NCBI GenBank assembly: GCA_003956705.1
Contig: QZCP01000247.1
Location: 1 to 64,000, forward strand
DNA from: Brevipalpus yothersi
Taxonomy: Eukaryota; Arthropoda; Arachnida; Trombidiformes; Tenuipalpidae
Direction of reading: 5' to 3'
Length of the DNA: 64,000 bases
This document shows positions 55,310-64,000 of this stretch, one piece after another (position 1 is the first letter of the stretch; the number at the start of each line of letters is the position of its first letter). The position numbers were made by a program, and so were the translations under genes. The notes under the pieces are model-generated. The model was given only the letters and a program-made list of their open reading frames with translations, made no database searches and had not been told where the DNA came from.

Positions 55310-57502
55310 TTAGCGAGGGAAATGATCAAGAATCCATAGAATCGTATTCATTGCCTCATCTATGACGTAAGGAACTCTCGATGTTTTGTGATTATCATTA
55401 TATACAATGCATTTCGTTTGAACATTTCGGCATTTCAACCCTCGATAAAATGCTCGTCCCTGATGCATTGGAACGCTCTTATCTTTACTACCCAAGCAAA
55501 ACAGTGTTGGAGTTTTGACTTGATCGATATTCTTGATTGGTGAACATTCTCTCAACTTTGCCAGAATGTTTGAATCGTGAATACTCTCGAAAGGGTAATT
55601 TGAGTTGATCTGCCCAAGACCCTCGACAAGATACCAATCAGGTATATCTGTGGTTAAAATGCTCATCGTAAGATCAGTGATTGGATTGAGAGCAACACAT
55701 GAGTTGAAATTGAACTCATCGCATTCTCCAATAAGATGGGTAGCTATGAATCCTCCATGGCTGAATCCTATGAGTGATATTCGTTTTTCATCTACCTCAC
55801 CAGCATTCACCTGGTGCTTTATACCTTGAATAACATCCGCTACATCAGCAACACCAATTTTCCCGCATAAATACTCAAGTTGCTCGCGATTAGTTCCAGT
55901 AGATCCTCTATAGTTGACAAAAAGTATTTTAAAACCAAGTTCAGCGAGAGCGAGATAGTAAGGCAGATATTCGCCCATACTACAATTGTGAGGACCGCCA
56001 TGAGGACAAACGATTGTGGGTGTTGGTTGAACAAGATCCTCTTTTCGACCAATTAAGATAGTAGTCAATCTATGGTTTTCACTTTCTTTGTCTAATTTTG
56101 GAGCTGGGATAACTTCACATCTGTAAAACATCTCATCATGCTCGTTATACATGTCAGGATCAACGGGATAAAAATGTTCTGCTAGACATGATTCAGTTAG
56201 AAGACCTATCTTGAGATTTGGCCCAGAAACAGGTGACTCTTCATTGATGAGAAGAATATCATCATAGTAATCCAAAACTGAATTGACCTCTCCTTCTAAT
56301 TGAAGTCGTTTCATAGACCCTTGCTCCTTGTTAAGCACAAAAATATGAGATCGGGTACCAATTCTGGCTGTGAGAATTATTTTTCGACCATCTTTTGACC
56401 ATACATTTTTGGGCAAACTCTGAGTGAAAAGATCTTCGATCACCTCTGGATTCTCAAGATCATTGGGCACTCTATTCGAGGACTTTATTAACATCTGACT
56501 CTGTCCACTAATAAAATCATATAATACAAGATCACAGCAAGATGGGGGTCCTTGTGCTGGGTTCTGGAGGAAGACCACTTGGCCATTAGAATTAGATCTA
56601 GGTGATCGTATTGTTAGCCCCTCATCTTTTCCATAGATATCAATGGGTTCACCCTCTGGCTCATTCAGATCTATTTTGAACAAACAATTTTCACGAATCG
56701 GAGAGTAAAATAGACCTAATCGAAATGGTGTTTCCTTAATTCCAACGAAACCAATCGTATTGTTGTTGAAGAAAAAGCCCTCACATAGAGAATAGTTTTC
56801 TTTCTCTATCACTCTAACTTTATAGTCATTCTTGGTGTCAATGATACAGATGCAAGAGTGACTGAGACCTTCCATTTGTTCACCAAACTCATCACGATAG
56901 AGATATTCATCGCCAAGGCCTTTAATCACTTGTCCATCCTTGAGTTCAGAAGCAAAGTATCCGGAACTTTCCTGGTACATTTCGGCAACATACATGAGAT
57001 ATCGATTGTCTGGTGACCATTTGAGAACACCAAAATTGGCAAAAAGATGAATCTTTCCATGAGTTTTACTTTTGGATCCATTGATTGACTTTATTCTGGA
57101 TTTGGTGGTACAAATATCGATTAACTCTTTACCTCTTCCACCATCACCAGCGACTTTTCTGACCACAGCTTTGATTTGTCCATCTCGGGACACGGTTGAA
57201 GCTGCTTCGGCTGATGTGTCTACAGGCTCATCACACCTACTGAAAACGGATGAAATTCGATTATTCTCAATCTTGATTGCATAAAATTTCGTGTATCGAT
57301 ATTTTGTCAAATTCTCAGTATCAATGTGGCTATAGTCGACTTTGAGTTGATACTCATCCTTTCGCGATGATGTTATCACAGCACTAGCTGGCTTTGGTAT
57401 GAGAAAGTATTGACTAACTGTTTTCTTCACCTCATTGATGACTACTGGACTTTTCGATGGTTGTACAGCATTTTTAAGCATAGACATTAGTTTAGTCGAC
57501 AT
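55310..57502 (-). CDS. Acylaminoacyl-peptidase (APEH, S9C), copy 2, 730 aa
   Basis: An intronless paralogue of the gene at 49456-51663 in the same orientation, with the same domains. Beta-propeller traits are VLKWSPDNRYLMYVAEMY and DEPVDTSAEAASTVSRDGQ. The hydrolase has HGGPHN, FVNYRGSTG, nucleophile elbow GFSHGGF (Ser about 579), Asp in GSKDKSVPM and His in NDNHKTS, so the triad looks intact. The loop around Ser differs from copy 1 (GFSHGG versus GGSHGG), as does the His context, which may alter substrate choice. Overall protein identity looks roughly 60-70 percent by eye, but 56727-56890 is nearly identical to copy 1 at DNA level. Role as for copy 1. TRAPPC5, the RRM gene and the 148-aa gene lie between the copies. 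Confidence 0.94.
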   Translation of the reverse strand: MSTKLMSMLKNAVQPSKSPVVINEVKKTVSQYFLIPKPASAVITSSRKDEYQLKVDYSHIDTENLTKYRYTKFYAIKIENNRISSVFSRCDEPVDTSAEAASTVSRDGQIKAVVRKVAGDGGRGKELIDICTTKSRIKSINGSKSKTHGKIHLFANFGVLKWSPDNRYLMYVAEMYQESSGYFASELKDGQVIKGLGDEYLYRDEFGEQMEGLSHSCICIIDTKNDYKVRVIEKENYSLCEGFFFNNNTIGFVGIKETPFRLGLFYSPIRENCLFKIDLNEPEGEPIDIYGKDEGLTIRSPRSNSNGQVVFLQNPAQGPPSCCDLVLYDFISGQSQMLIKSSNRVPNDLENPEVIEDLFTQSLPKNVWSKDGRKIILTARIGTRSHIFVLNKEQGSMKRLQLEGEVNSVLDYYDDILLINEESPVSGPNLKIGLLTESCLAEHFYPVDPDMYNEHDEMFYRCEVIPAPKLDKESENHRLTTILIGRKEDLVQPTPTIVCPHGGPHNCSMGEYLPYYLALAELGFKILFVNYRGSTGTNREQLEYLCGKIGVADVADVIQGIKHQVNAGEVDEKRISLIGFSHGGFIATHLIGECDEFNFNSCVALNPITDLTMSILTTDIPDWYLVEGLGQINSNYPFESIHDSNILAKLRECSPIKNIDQVKTPTLFCLGSKDKSVPMHQGRAFYRGLKCRNVQTKCIVYNDNHKTSRVPYVIDEAMNTILWILDHFPR

Positions 57503-58107
57503 TATTGTAGATTTTAGATAAAATCATAGAAAAACAGATAAGAACGATATGAATGAGTTCTGTTCAAAGAGATCATGATAACTTGAAGCCGAGTTTCCCG
57601 AGCTCAGACGAGAACTCATGAGTTTGCCCATCGAAAAAGCGACATCTTTTTATACATAACCATTAATTCGATGATAAAATTGCAATTTACAATCAGATCA
57701 TTCTGTATCGATACATCGGGATCCCGATGATTTGACACGATTCCTTTTCAGTTTTACACTGTTAATTCTAACATTTCTTGTGTTCATTATTAACAAGAAG
57801 AATTTAAGAAGAATCCAGGCGAGAAGTGAATCAGTACTCTGGTTTGTATGATGTAGAGTTGTATTCAATATCTTGAACCTTACTTAACTCGGTCCTTTTC
57901 CTATTACTATTAGTTCATTTTTCTCTAATCTTTACTTTTAATACTGATTTTTTGGCGTGAGTATCATGAAAACAGCATATACCGTCAAGTTAAGTCTTAT
58001 TCAACACTTTAGAGGAATCAAATCAAATTAAGGGAGAAGTTTCAATGCCTACATTGTAAAATAAGAGTTTAGCTTCTTAAGTATAGTGAACAATTATAAG
58101 TATTTCA
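57503..58107. other. Intergenic between APEH copy 2 and the mTERF-like gene
   Basis: No gene is seen. It should contain the APEH copy 2 promoter and the mTERF-like 3' flank. The duplicated spacer found upstream of copy 1 is not recognisable here. Confidence 0.5.
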
Positions 58108-59788
58108 TTAGAGCTTTTCTTTATTGTATGATTTTTCTCTTAATAGAGTTGCTAAAGTCTCTTCCAGTAAAATTCTGCTCTCTTCTTTAGTTCTCCAGTC
58201 AGAATTAGTAATTTCTTGTAGCTTTTCAACCGATGCTAAAACAATAATCTCGGGATTATTCATTATCCATGATGGCTCCATGTTTAAACCATCGACGAGA
58301 AAATCTAGAAGCGTATTCGTTTTAGCCATATCAAAATTTTCTACATCGAATAGAGCTTGAAGTGCGGTCAAGCGATATTCTAGTTTGATAATCTCATCTG
58401 GATCATCGATAGATTTCAATTTTTCTAGAATCAAAAATGTATAAATTTTCGTCAATAGAGGACTGATTTGATCGAGTAAAATTTTACAAGAAAAGTTTCC
58501 CTCCACTTTGTGGTGTTGTCTCAGCAACTCATGTCGGTCATGTGAAATTTTCCCAGATCCAGCCAGGATATAAAGTAGGAGAGGTGATCTGGATATACCA
58601 ATACCAAACTCATTCAATAGCTTATCGATACCAGTCAGAAGAGAGTTGAGCATCCTTACAGAATGACTTCCAAACAGTATTTGCTCAACCGAGAGGCCAA
58701 AAAATTCAACCAAATTTGAGAGTTTCTGGATAGTTTGATCAGGATTAATTGTCAGTAGAGATGAAAATTTTCCCCGTTCTACTAGAGCTAGCAGAGGAAT
58801 GGGAACGTGTGGCGAAGGCCCCAAAGTTCTGATACGTTGTGCTGTTTGACTATCTATCCTCCGATTGAGAGTCATGAGAAGAGTTTCTATGAGATCAAAA
58901 TTGATGACTTGAGGGTATAGCTCTTTGACAGTAGTTTCGAATGTTTCTAGGGGCATCTCTTCAAAATTGGGAAACTTATTCCACAATTTAGAGTAGACTC
59001 TTTCTCTCAGTTCAGCTTGGGGTATGGTGTTTCGGAGGTATGAATCAATCATATCAAGATTGCCTCTAACCAATTCATTCTCTTTCAATTGAGATTGATT
59101 CATTTTCCAAAGTGTTGTTTGGTCCAGGAGATGAATTAATCTGACTGGATTGATACCAAATCTAGAACACTTGCTAAGACGATCGAATATATTTGGATTG
59201 AAGAGAATTTTGGTATTAAACAAGATTTCAGAAGCTGATAAATGTTTAGCCAAATGGGGAAGAACATATTGATATTCCAAAAAACGAGAATCAAGTAATT
59301 TTCGGCGTTGATATGATGATCCTGCGTCAAGATAAAGGGATGTCACCAATTGCTCTGCTTCTGATTGCCCGATATTCAATGACTTTCTTGCAGAAATGAT
59401 AAACCGTTGAACTACTACAGGTGCAAAGATGTCATCGTCACTGTGATGTGATTGCACTGTTTCAATTGCAATGGCGGGTTGACGAAGAATTGGTTCCCCA
59501 TCACATGTAGACAAATTAGTGCAGCAAAATACCCTAGATCTGTTCAGGAGGAAGGAAATAAAACGTCACTTAAATAAAATAATTCATGAGAACGAGGATT
59601 ACCAATCATGATCAAAGAAGTGAAAGAAGATCAATTCATCACACATATTTAGAACAGCATCAGGAAACATGATATTTTGAAATATCAATTTTTCATCATA
59701 CTTACAGAGGATTGTGGGACCATCCTATATGAGAGCGTAACTTTCTTCCCCATATTAGCAAAATTGAACGATTTTGATGAATTCTCAT
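58108..59788 (-). CDS. Mitochondrial transcription-termination-factor-like (mTERF) protein, 504 aa
   Basis: Two minus-strand exons: 59788-59706 (ATG, donor CT|GTAAGT) and 59539-58108 (acceptor TTCCTTCCTCCTGAACAG). Exon 1 encodes MRIHQNRSILLIWGRKLRSH, a basic, acid-free amphipathic sequence typical of a mitochondrial presequence. The body is built of repeated helical pairs with mTERF-type spacing: LSKCSRFGINPVRLIHLLDQ, LLALVERGKFSSLLTINPDQ, LSNLVEFFGLSVEQILFG, LLDFLVDGLNMEPSWIMNNP then EIIVLASVEKL. mTERF proteins are nucleic-acid-binding solenoids controlling mitochondrial transcription or ribosome assembly. Assignment to a specific member (mTERF1-type DmTTF, MTERF3 and so on) is not possible by eye, and the family call itself is moderate because the repeats are weak. 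Confidence 0.65.
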
Positions 59789-60006
59789 GTCAACACGCTT
59801 TCAATCTTTCACGAACGATATGAGCGCGCCTCAACAGCTGTTGGACCACGTGAAATGAACTGAGAAACGAGAGAAAATGAAACTTTAATGAGCTTCCGTT
59901 ATCTCAATCGGTCCCGAGTTTCATCTCAGTGTTAAATTGGGGGAATTTAGCTCATTGAGATGAAAGAAATTTCAAAGATTTTCGCAAATAATTGAATCTT
60001 TCATTC

Positions 60007-60012
60007 TTTATT
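60007..60012 (-). terminator. Candidate polyadenylation signal for coatomer zeta
   Basis: Reads AATAAA on the minus strand, 47 bp past the COPZ stop codon. Confidence 0.5.
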
Positions 60013-60058
60013 TAATTGGTCCTCTTAGTTGAATATCGACAGGATGTTAATTTTTCTA

Positions 60059-60704
60059 TTATCTTAAAATTGACCACTTAAGCTGCTCGCGTGCTGAATG
60101 AAGAATTTGAGACACAGTTTGCTCACCAAGAGGAATGTCTTCCGGCTTGAGAGCTACTCTCTGAACGACTGAGTGAGAATCTGCTTCCAATATTATACCT
60201 CCATCACATATCTCATCGATTGCCAAAATGATGGTGTCCAAGTTATCTAATAGTGAACGTTTCTCTACATTTTTACGCAGTATTTGATTTGCTGCATCGT
60301 AGAGACAATTTAAAACACTGGCTAGAATCAAGCAGTTTTCATTACTACCACCGATGACATAAAAGAAAAGATCTACACTAGATTTATAAACACAAGTATA
60401 TCCATCGAGCATGATAACCTCAGCATTAGCTCGATGAGTTTTGTTGAAAAGATTTTTTTCAAAAGCTTTTTGTTCCTTCAAATTCATCTGTTTATCATAA
60501 TATTTGGCGAACACACGATATCCATCATTGTCCAAAATTATAATACCTTGAACGGTGTATAGACTTGGTTCCTTTTCAAGAGATAACAAATCAAAAGTAG
60601 ATAGTAGATAGAGAATAAAAGTTATGGTTAGCATTGATATTCAACATTTTCCAACAGATCACAATGAACATCAGCCCAATACTCACCAAAATAGTTGATT
60701 CCAT
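60059..60704 (-). CDS. Coatomer subunit zeta (COPI), 176 aa
   Basis: Two exons: an 18-bp first coding exon 60704-60687 (ATG GAA TCA ACT ATT TTG, donor GTGAGT) and 60571-60059 (acceptor TTATCTCTTGAAAAG, stop TAA). Joined, they read [20 protein letters not shown], almost the same as the vertebrate start [20 protein letters not shown], which fixes the start. The frame continuing into the intron is therefore not used. Conserved blocks are [69 protein letters not shown] and [17 protein letters not shown]. Length matches the family (177 aa). This longin-fold small subunit of COPI coats retrograde Golgi-to-ER vesicles. The N-terminus is directly upstream of the mTERF-like gene in the same orientation. 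Confidence 0.95.
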
Positions 60705-63700
60705 AACTTTACCAATAAAAACCAAACTTCAACTATCCCAACAAGAATTACGATCGTCAACAAATCAAAAATTAATCGATGAACTGATTAATTAACTTGA
60801 TTCAATTCAATTGCTTCAACAGTTAAAACGTAGCCAGAAACGAAAACATAAACAAAAATAGACTTGCTCATGTACCGGTTATAGATGGCAACACATGTTC
60901 TGAACACTTTTTTTTGGCGCTAAAAAATATTCTTCTTACGATTTGAAACTTATTTCTGATGATAATTAAAATGATAAATCTTTTTCTTCTCAAATTAAAA
61001 TCTCAATCGATTGTGGATAGATCAAACAATCAGATGAATGATGAAAAGGAGCGAAAAAGTATGATGGAAATTTTTGAAATTTATCAGAGGCATTTTTACT
61101 CTGACATGCGTGAGTTGCTAAGCAGAAGGAACATTTTATGAAACTTTTTTTCCAACTCATTTGCAATGAGACAGACTTCCCATTTTGATTATTCATGGAG
61201 ATTTTTTCTCGCTTATGATCTTTTTTTGACAATTCTTAAAGAGTATCGAAAATTTTCGAACCTGAATGTCCAGAATAGCTGGGTAAGTTTGGATATATTT
61301 TCTACCAAATTCTCAATCGATGACAGTAGATGGCGAAATGCTCTGACTCACAATATTCTGGGCACTGATGCTGGAAGATGCTCTCTTTTCTCTCCTCATC
61401 AGTCGACTTTCTCTCTCTTTTGCTCTGATAGATCATTTCATGTGAGATCAGTTCGTCAACAGCTCTGTTCGTGAACATTTTATAGAGAGGGAAAATTTTT
61501 TCGTCCATTTGAGATCGTATTTCTCTTGAATTTTCTCGTGTTTTTCATCAGCATTTTTGAAGTTCAATTTCTTCATATTACTTCAGGGGGTTATCAATAC
61601 CGTAAGGCAATGTCTTCCCGCCACTCAGAGATTGTTTAATTCGAATTCTAATTTCTATTTGAACCTCAATTGAAATAAACATCCATTGATAAGTTATGTT
61701 TTACCTTATATCATTCATATTTCCATTCAAGCTTGCTGCCACTATCAACGATTGATTGTTCAGTTTCTTCATCAGCTGTGTAACTTCGAATTTATACCCT
61801 AAGTTGTCTCATCACATTGAGAGCCCCGATTAGTACTTTTTTCTGAGTCCTGTGTGAATGTCAACTTGAACTCCAAAGTACTGCCATATACTATCAACTT
61901 AACATAGTGTCTAGCTGAAATCTGTTTGAAAATTTTTATTATGAATCATAATTTTCCTGTGCCATCACACCGAACATCAATTTCAAACAACAATCAATTT
62001 TCGAACATGATACAACATCTTATGAGGTAAGCTCAAAATATATCGAAACGTTGGAGACAAATTTTCGTGCTTATTTCACTGATTTGATGAATGAGAAAGT
62101 TTTCTGGAAAGTTATTGTCAACATAACAGTCAAATCATGATACAGATGTTCGTTTAAGCGCTTTTTCAAAAGATTCTGATGACAACAAATTTTTCGAAGT
62201 ACAGTCATAAATCTGTTGAAAATCAAAGAATCGAATCATTTCTGGAACTGCTATCAAAGGAATTCCCAGCTTTGTGTAGCTGATCTTTTTTGTTCGTAGT
62301 AGATCGACGAGAATGTTCATGTTGTTAGTAATTGATTAGATCTTAAATAGCTTTGAATGCACTTTCGATATTATAATCTGAACTCAGTCCATTAGAGTAA
62401 TTCTCTGACCAGCACTCATGACATTGATTCGAGGACGTCTTTTATTGATCGAAAAAAATGATGTGAATGAACAGTTTCCTTTCCATCTGTATGAATGTTA
62501 CTCACAATGTCCTGATCAGCCATGAGTGAAGGTCATATCGATCGTCCCATAAAGTTGCCAATGGAAAAAGTTATCCTGTCATTTGTGACATCCCCGAAAT
62601 TCTTGGATGCAAAAGAACAGAGAATAGCTATAATTCAAATGAGAGGAGTGAAAACGCATCATCCGAAATGATGTGTCAGATCTTGCAGATGAATTCGGTG
62701 TAAAGTTTAGGGGAACAGACAAGACTCATCATGAGTAAGCTTTGCTCATAGTAGTTATTTCTCTAATACTAGCCTCCTGTTACTAGAACTGTCTCTTAAT
62801 TTCTTTCCAGCAATCTTAATTATATCGAAAATATGGTTTTTGTGAAGAAAATTGCGCAAAGTTTCCAAATGTTCCACTTTCGAGTTCAATAGTTCTAGTA
62901 GAATTTGAATACACTAGATTCAATAATTTCACATTCCAATGTTAAAAGTAGAATGTTTCCCCTCTCATACAACTGAGTAACTATTATTTCAGCATCTTCA
63001 CTTCCATCATCTTTTAACCTCTCTCTCTCTCTCTCTCCTCGGTAAGAAGATCAACTTCCTTACATGGTTAACCCCACTCTTCTCAGCATGAAAATCTGTT
63101 TTAAAAGCCAATCCTTGATTGCTATTGCATGCTGAGTGCTCAAACTCATCTGAAAAAATATTAACCCAGTAATGTGTACTTCGCCAGTTGAATACAAGCC
63201 AGTTGAGATAGCCCCAAAGGAGAGAGAAGAGAGGAGAGAGAGAAAACAAAATTGCCTGAGGCCATAGTAAATACTTTTACAAAAGGGCATCTCTCTCCCT
63301 GTGTGTGTCTATGCTACCATAAAACTGTATATAGCCTCTGACCTTTGACTATTACTGGAGAGCGTATATATACACAGAGAAAGAGAGAGAATTATGATCA
63401 GTTAAAACTAACAAAATACGTTCAAAGTTGTGTGTATGTGTGCAGATGCAACTTATCGGACATTCTTTTGTTTCGTTACATTCTTGTCCAGTTGTGATGG
63501 CTATTGTTTCCGATCATTCTTTCACTAATACCCAGCAGGAATGATGCAAACCCTATCATTATTTGTTCAAATATCATGAGCATGATGTAGCATCAGAACG
63601 ATACATTTTCAACGATGACAAAATTTTCAACTAATTTGAAGCTCACCTTTTCACACACGCTAACAGTTTGGATAACTTGAGAATATTTTTCTTTAGACCA

Positions 63701-64000
63701 TATCGCTTGTGAACTTCATGATGGATTGCCATTGACTTCAAGAGAGGTGGCTAGAGAAAGAGAGAGACATATCGTATATACATGGACTTACCATTGAAAA
63801 AAATGAAAGTGGATAGCTCTGAGTTGAAAAATCACTTGATGGCCACGAACAATTGAGCTCACTTTCACTTTGATGGCGATGGTTAACTCGTGAAATTGCA
63901 ACCAAAAAGTTTCTCTCTCTCTCTCTCATTTTTTATATTCATATGCATCTCTCACTTTATACACATTCATTTTTCATTGTAAACCATCTCCATAGTTGAG
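60705..64000. other. Gene-poor right end, nothing recognised
   Basis: Only short open frames are present, none with a recognisable domain or convincing splice structure. A stretch near 62.1-62.3 kb has normal-looking amino-acid composition on the minus strand but no motif or homologue that I know. Short CT/GA runs occur near 63.02, 63.23, 63.38 and 63.91 kb. Confidence 0.5.

Noticed and set aside
60572..60634. Hydrophobic N-terminus for coatomer zeta ([13 protein letters not shown])
   Set aside because: The vertebrate-like start [13 protein letters not shown] is obtained by splicing 60687 to 60571, so this stretch is intron.
62135..62320. 61-codon minus-strand frame with normal composition
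   Set aside because: No start context, splice partner or recognisable motif. Too short to support alone.

Overview
The window is eukaryotic: AT-rich DNA with spliced genes (GT-AG introns, mostly 60-600 bp), dense (CT)n/(GA)n and (GT)n microsatellites and one assembly gap (17507-18155). The gene set (fasciclin-2-like adhesion molecule, ephrin, parvin, tryptophan hydroxylase, NPARD-type aquaglyceroporin, PP5, coatomer zeta, TRAPPC5, acylaminoacyl peptidase) is that of an arthropod-like animal. Compact genes and very (CT)n-rich introns make a mite or other small chelicerate my best guess, but the lineage is inference from protein impressions only. I found no tRNA, rRNA, CRISPR or intact transposon.

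Layout. 1-8.6 kb is low-complexity DNA without a gene I can support. 8.6-9.5 kb holds the last two exons of an unrecognised plus-strand gene. 10.8-11.5 kb holds a two-exon minus-strand gene for a small signal-peptide membrane protein. 17.1-23.9 kb is the 3' part of an ephrin gene (plus), and its 5.5 kb intron contains a complete eight-exon parvin gene on the opposite strand. 24.5-28.7 kb is an 11-exon tryptophan hydroxylase (minus), convergent with ephrin. 29.4-30.2 kb is a Q/P-rich protein with a hydrophobic N-terminus (minus). 32.5-34.0 kb is an intronless PP5 (plus), convergent with a 384-aa protein that has a Bub1/BubR1-like GLEBS motif (minus). 36.2-41.9 kb is a fasciclin-2-like gene (plus) ending in a predicted PDZ ligand. 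45.0-46.5 kb is a five-exon aquaglyceroporin. 48.3-48.6 kb is a 72-aa secreted Gly-rich peptide gene. 49.4-60.7 kb is gene-dense: two intronless acylaminoacyl-peptidase paralogues (minus) flank an unknown 148-aa protein, TRAPPC5 and a two-RRM RBM19/Mrd1-like protein, followed by an mTERF-like protein and coatomer zeta. 60.7-64 kb shows no gene.

The genes do not form one pathway. Thematically, ephrin, parvin (integrin-ILK-PINCH adaptor) and the fasciclin-2-like protein serve cell adhesion and guidance. Tryptophan hydroxylase makes serotonin. COPZ and TRAPPC5 belong to ER-Golgi trafficking. The most unusual features are architectural: a parvin gene nested antisense in an ephrin intron, a gene-conversion-like tract between the two peptidase copies, a duplicated intergenic spacer, a second duplicated block around the aquaglyceroporin, an RBM19-like protein reduced to two RRMs, a GLEBS protein without TPR or kinase, and (CT)n runs placed next to 3' splice sites. 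I found no clear new biochemical system. Exon models were built by eye from splice consensus, phase and family similarity, and no alignment or RNA evidence was available.
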